A DNA stretch of 64,000 nt. It comes from Paraspadella gotoi (lineage: Eukaryota; Chaetognatha). Each line of letters starts with the position of its first letter. Positions within the stretch are counted from its first letter, which is position 1. The stretch is taken from positions 24,940,659-25,004,658 of the forward strand of contig CM119266.1 in NCBI GenBank assembly GCA_051294375.1. The letters run 5' to 3'. Shown here piece by piece: positions 63,601 through 64,000 of this stretch. Made by a program: the position numbers and the translations under genes. The notes under the pieces are model-generated. The model had not been told where the DNA came from. It searched no databases and saw only the letters and a program-made list of their open reading frames with translations.

Positions 63601-63888
63601 GTCGGAATCCTGGCTGGGAATACACTCTTCCTTGGTGTTATTCTACCTATCTGCCTGAAGGGGAAACAAACCGAAAAAAAACTTGTGACGTCCCAGCTTG
63701 CAATTACAATTGGCACGATTTTATAGGTAGGATATCACAGATTTTATGTATTAATTCTGCTCTCTCCCGGTAGCTAACTTTTCCTGTCAGGAAAGACGAT
63801 TGTATTTTAATAACATTCTCTATTTTCAGCAGTCAGGGCCGTTGCCAGGCCAAGGGAAAAAAAAGATTTTGGCAGAGTTTCGCTATGA
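59087..63888 (+). CDS. Secreted cysteine-rich protein: thyroglobulin-1, antistasin-like, lustrin-like and kringle modules
   Basis: Exons 59087-59150, 59411-59478, 59901-60021, 60200-60297, 60488-60617, 61094-61206, 61421-61516, 61937-62111, 63254-63386, 63575-63726 and a tentative last exon 63830-63888; about 402 residues. A signal peptide (MAISNVHFVIFLSCFGLM) opens it. Exon 3 is a Cys-rich module (WYPCCDG, CDCAEC). Exons 4-5 form a thyroglobulin type-1 domain (DETWCERSKRL, GQFEPKYCNSTHCVCVDVYG, CP). Exon 6 resembles an antistasin-type repeat (GFKLDSEGCPTDTC). Exon 8 has the lustrin/EB-type pattern (CPAGYKCQ, GFCCP). Exons 9-10 form a kringle (YRGTRAKTSEGYTCQAWN, NYCRNPGWE, PWCYST, CDVPAC). 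Thyroglobulin-1 and antistasin modules often inhibit proteases; this protein may too, but that is inference. The 3' end beyond 63726 is uncertain and could continue past the window. Confidence 0.8.
59204..59459 (+). repeat. 82-bp exact direct repeat flanking a SINE-tail insertion
   Basis: 59204-59285 and 59378-59459 appear identical and include the gtgcag acceptor and 49 bp of exon 2. Between them, 59286-59377 is (aataat)n plus atgaatggataatttttata-ttggttgtaccaat, the SINE 3' end. The upstream copy reads into a TAA in the insert, so it is a dead exon copy with a working-looking acceptor. Confidence 0.8.
62192..63064. mobile_element. MITE-like element, TIR catggtgac
   Basis: Ends catggtgac...acaacccgccgctagaaa and tttctagcggcgagttgt...gtcaccttg are inverted repeats; about 870 bp, AT-rich, non-coding. 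Flanked by ta on both sides. Related by its ends to 18626-19375. In the intron before the kringle exons. Confidence 0.65.
63064..63185 (+). mobile_element. SINE copy 4 (body fragment)
   Basis: atgttacgtattatcttgta, gggatggaggccataaccca, cgcctgtccaatgttagggg match the body of the copy at 19398-19553; the 3' end is eroded. It abuts the MITE-like element. Confidence 0.55.
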
Positions 63889-64000
63889 TCTTAGGCCCGC
63901 TGGTGTTGCTGGAGCGCAGTTGTTCTTCTTTCTTCTTGGGAGGCCGTTGAACTGCCCCCAGAAACCTTGTTAAACTTCTTTTTTTATAGAAAAACCTTCT

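Overview
This is a eukaryotic, almost certainly invertebrate-animal, genomic window. It has spliced genes with short GT-AG introns, GC-rich exons in an AT-rich background, and animal families (OATP/SLCO transporters, pentraxin, H-type and C-type lectins, thyroglobulin-1 and kringle domains, mitochondrial-clan P450, lebercilin, P2C-type ATPase). It also carries tRNA-derived SINEs, foldback elements and very many (GA/CT)n arrays. The species cannot be told from the sequence. Exon borders below were read by eye from splice consensus and codon phase; for OATP-A, OATP-B, the SDR, the P450 and the lebercilin-like gene the summed exon lengths are exact multiples of three. Five N gaps interrupt the sequence (23446-23695, 24731-24755, 28851-29348, 30246-30464, 32866-32875).

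Layout. 1-8371 (+): 3' part of an H-type lectin gene with tandem 138-bp phase-1 exons, one later exon being split by a small LTR element. 9116-16305 (-): OATP transporter A, with a pentraxin gene (+) nested in an intron. 17808-34083 (-): tandem paralogue OATP-B, whose 8.4-kb intron 4 holds a ~7.1-kb inverted duplication carrying C-type lectin genes. 35677-38664 (-): a 3-beta-HSD/NSDHL-type sterol dehydrogenase. 39570-44651 (+): a mitochondrial-type cytochrome P450, head-to-head with the dehydrogenase. 45710-48483 (+): lebercilin-like coiled-coil protein with two copies of the core motif. 49190-57849 (-): a Na+/K+-ATPase alpha-like protein in which nearly every catalytic motif is altered, with a tRNA-Gly gene in an intron. 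59087-63888 (+): a secreted cysteine-rich protein with thyroglobulin-1, antistasin-like, lustrin-like and kringle modules.

Two themes stand out. (i) Two OATP transporters, a 3-beta-HSD-like SDR and a mitochondrial P450 sit side by side, the last two sharing one 905-bp promoter interval; this could be a sterol/steroid handling neighbourhood (inference). (ii) Secreted recognition proteins (H-lectin, pentraxin, C-type lectins) lie next to or antisense inside the introns of the OATP genes. The most unusual single gene is the degenerate P2C ATPase, which looks like a pseudo-pump rather than an ion pump.
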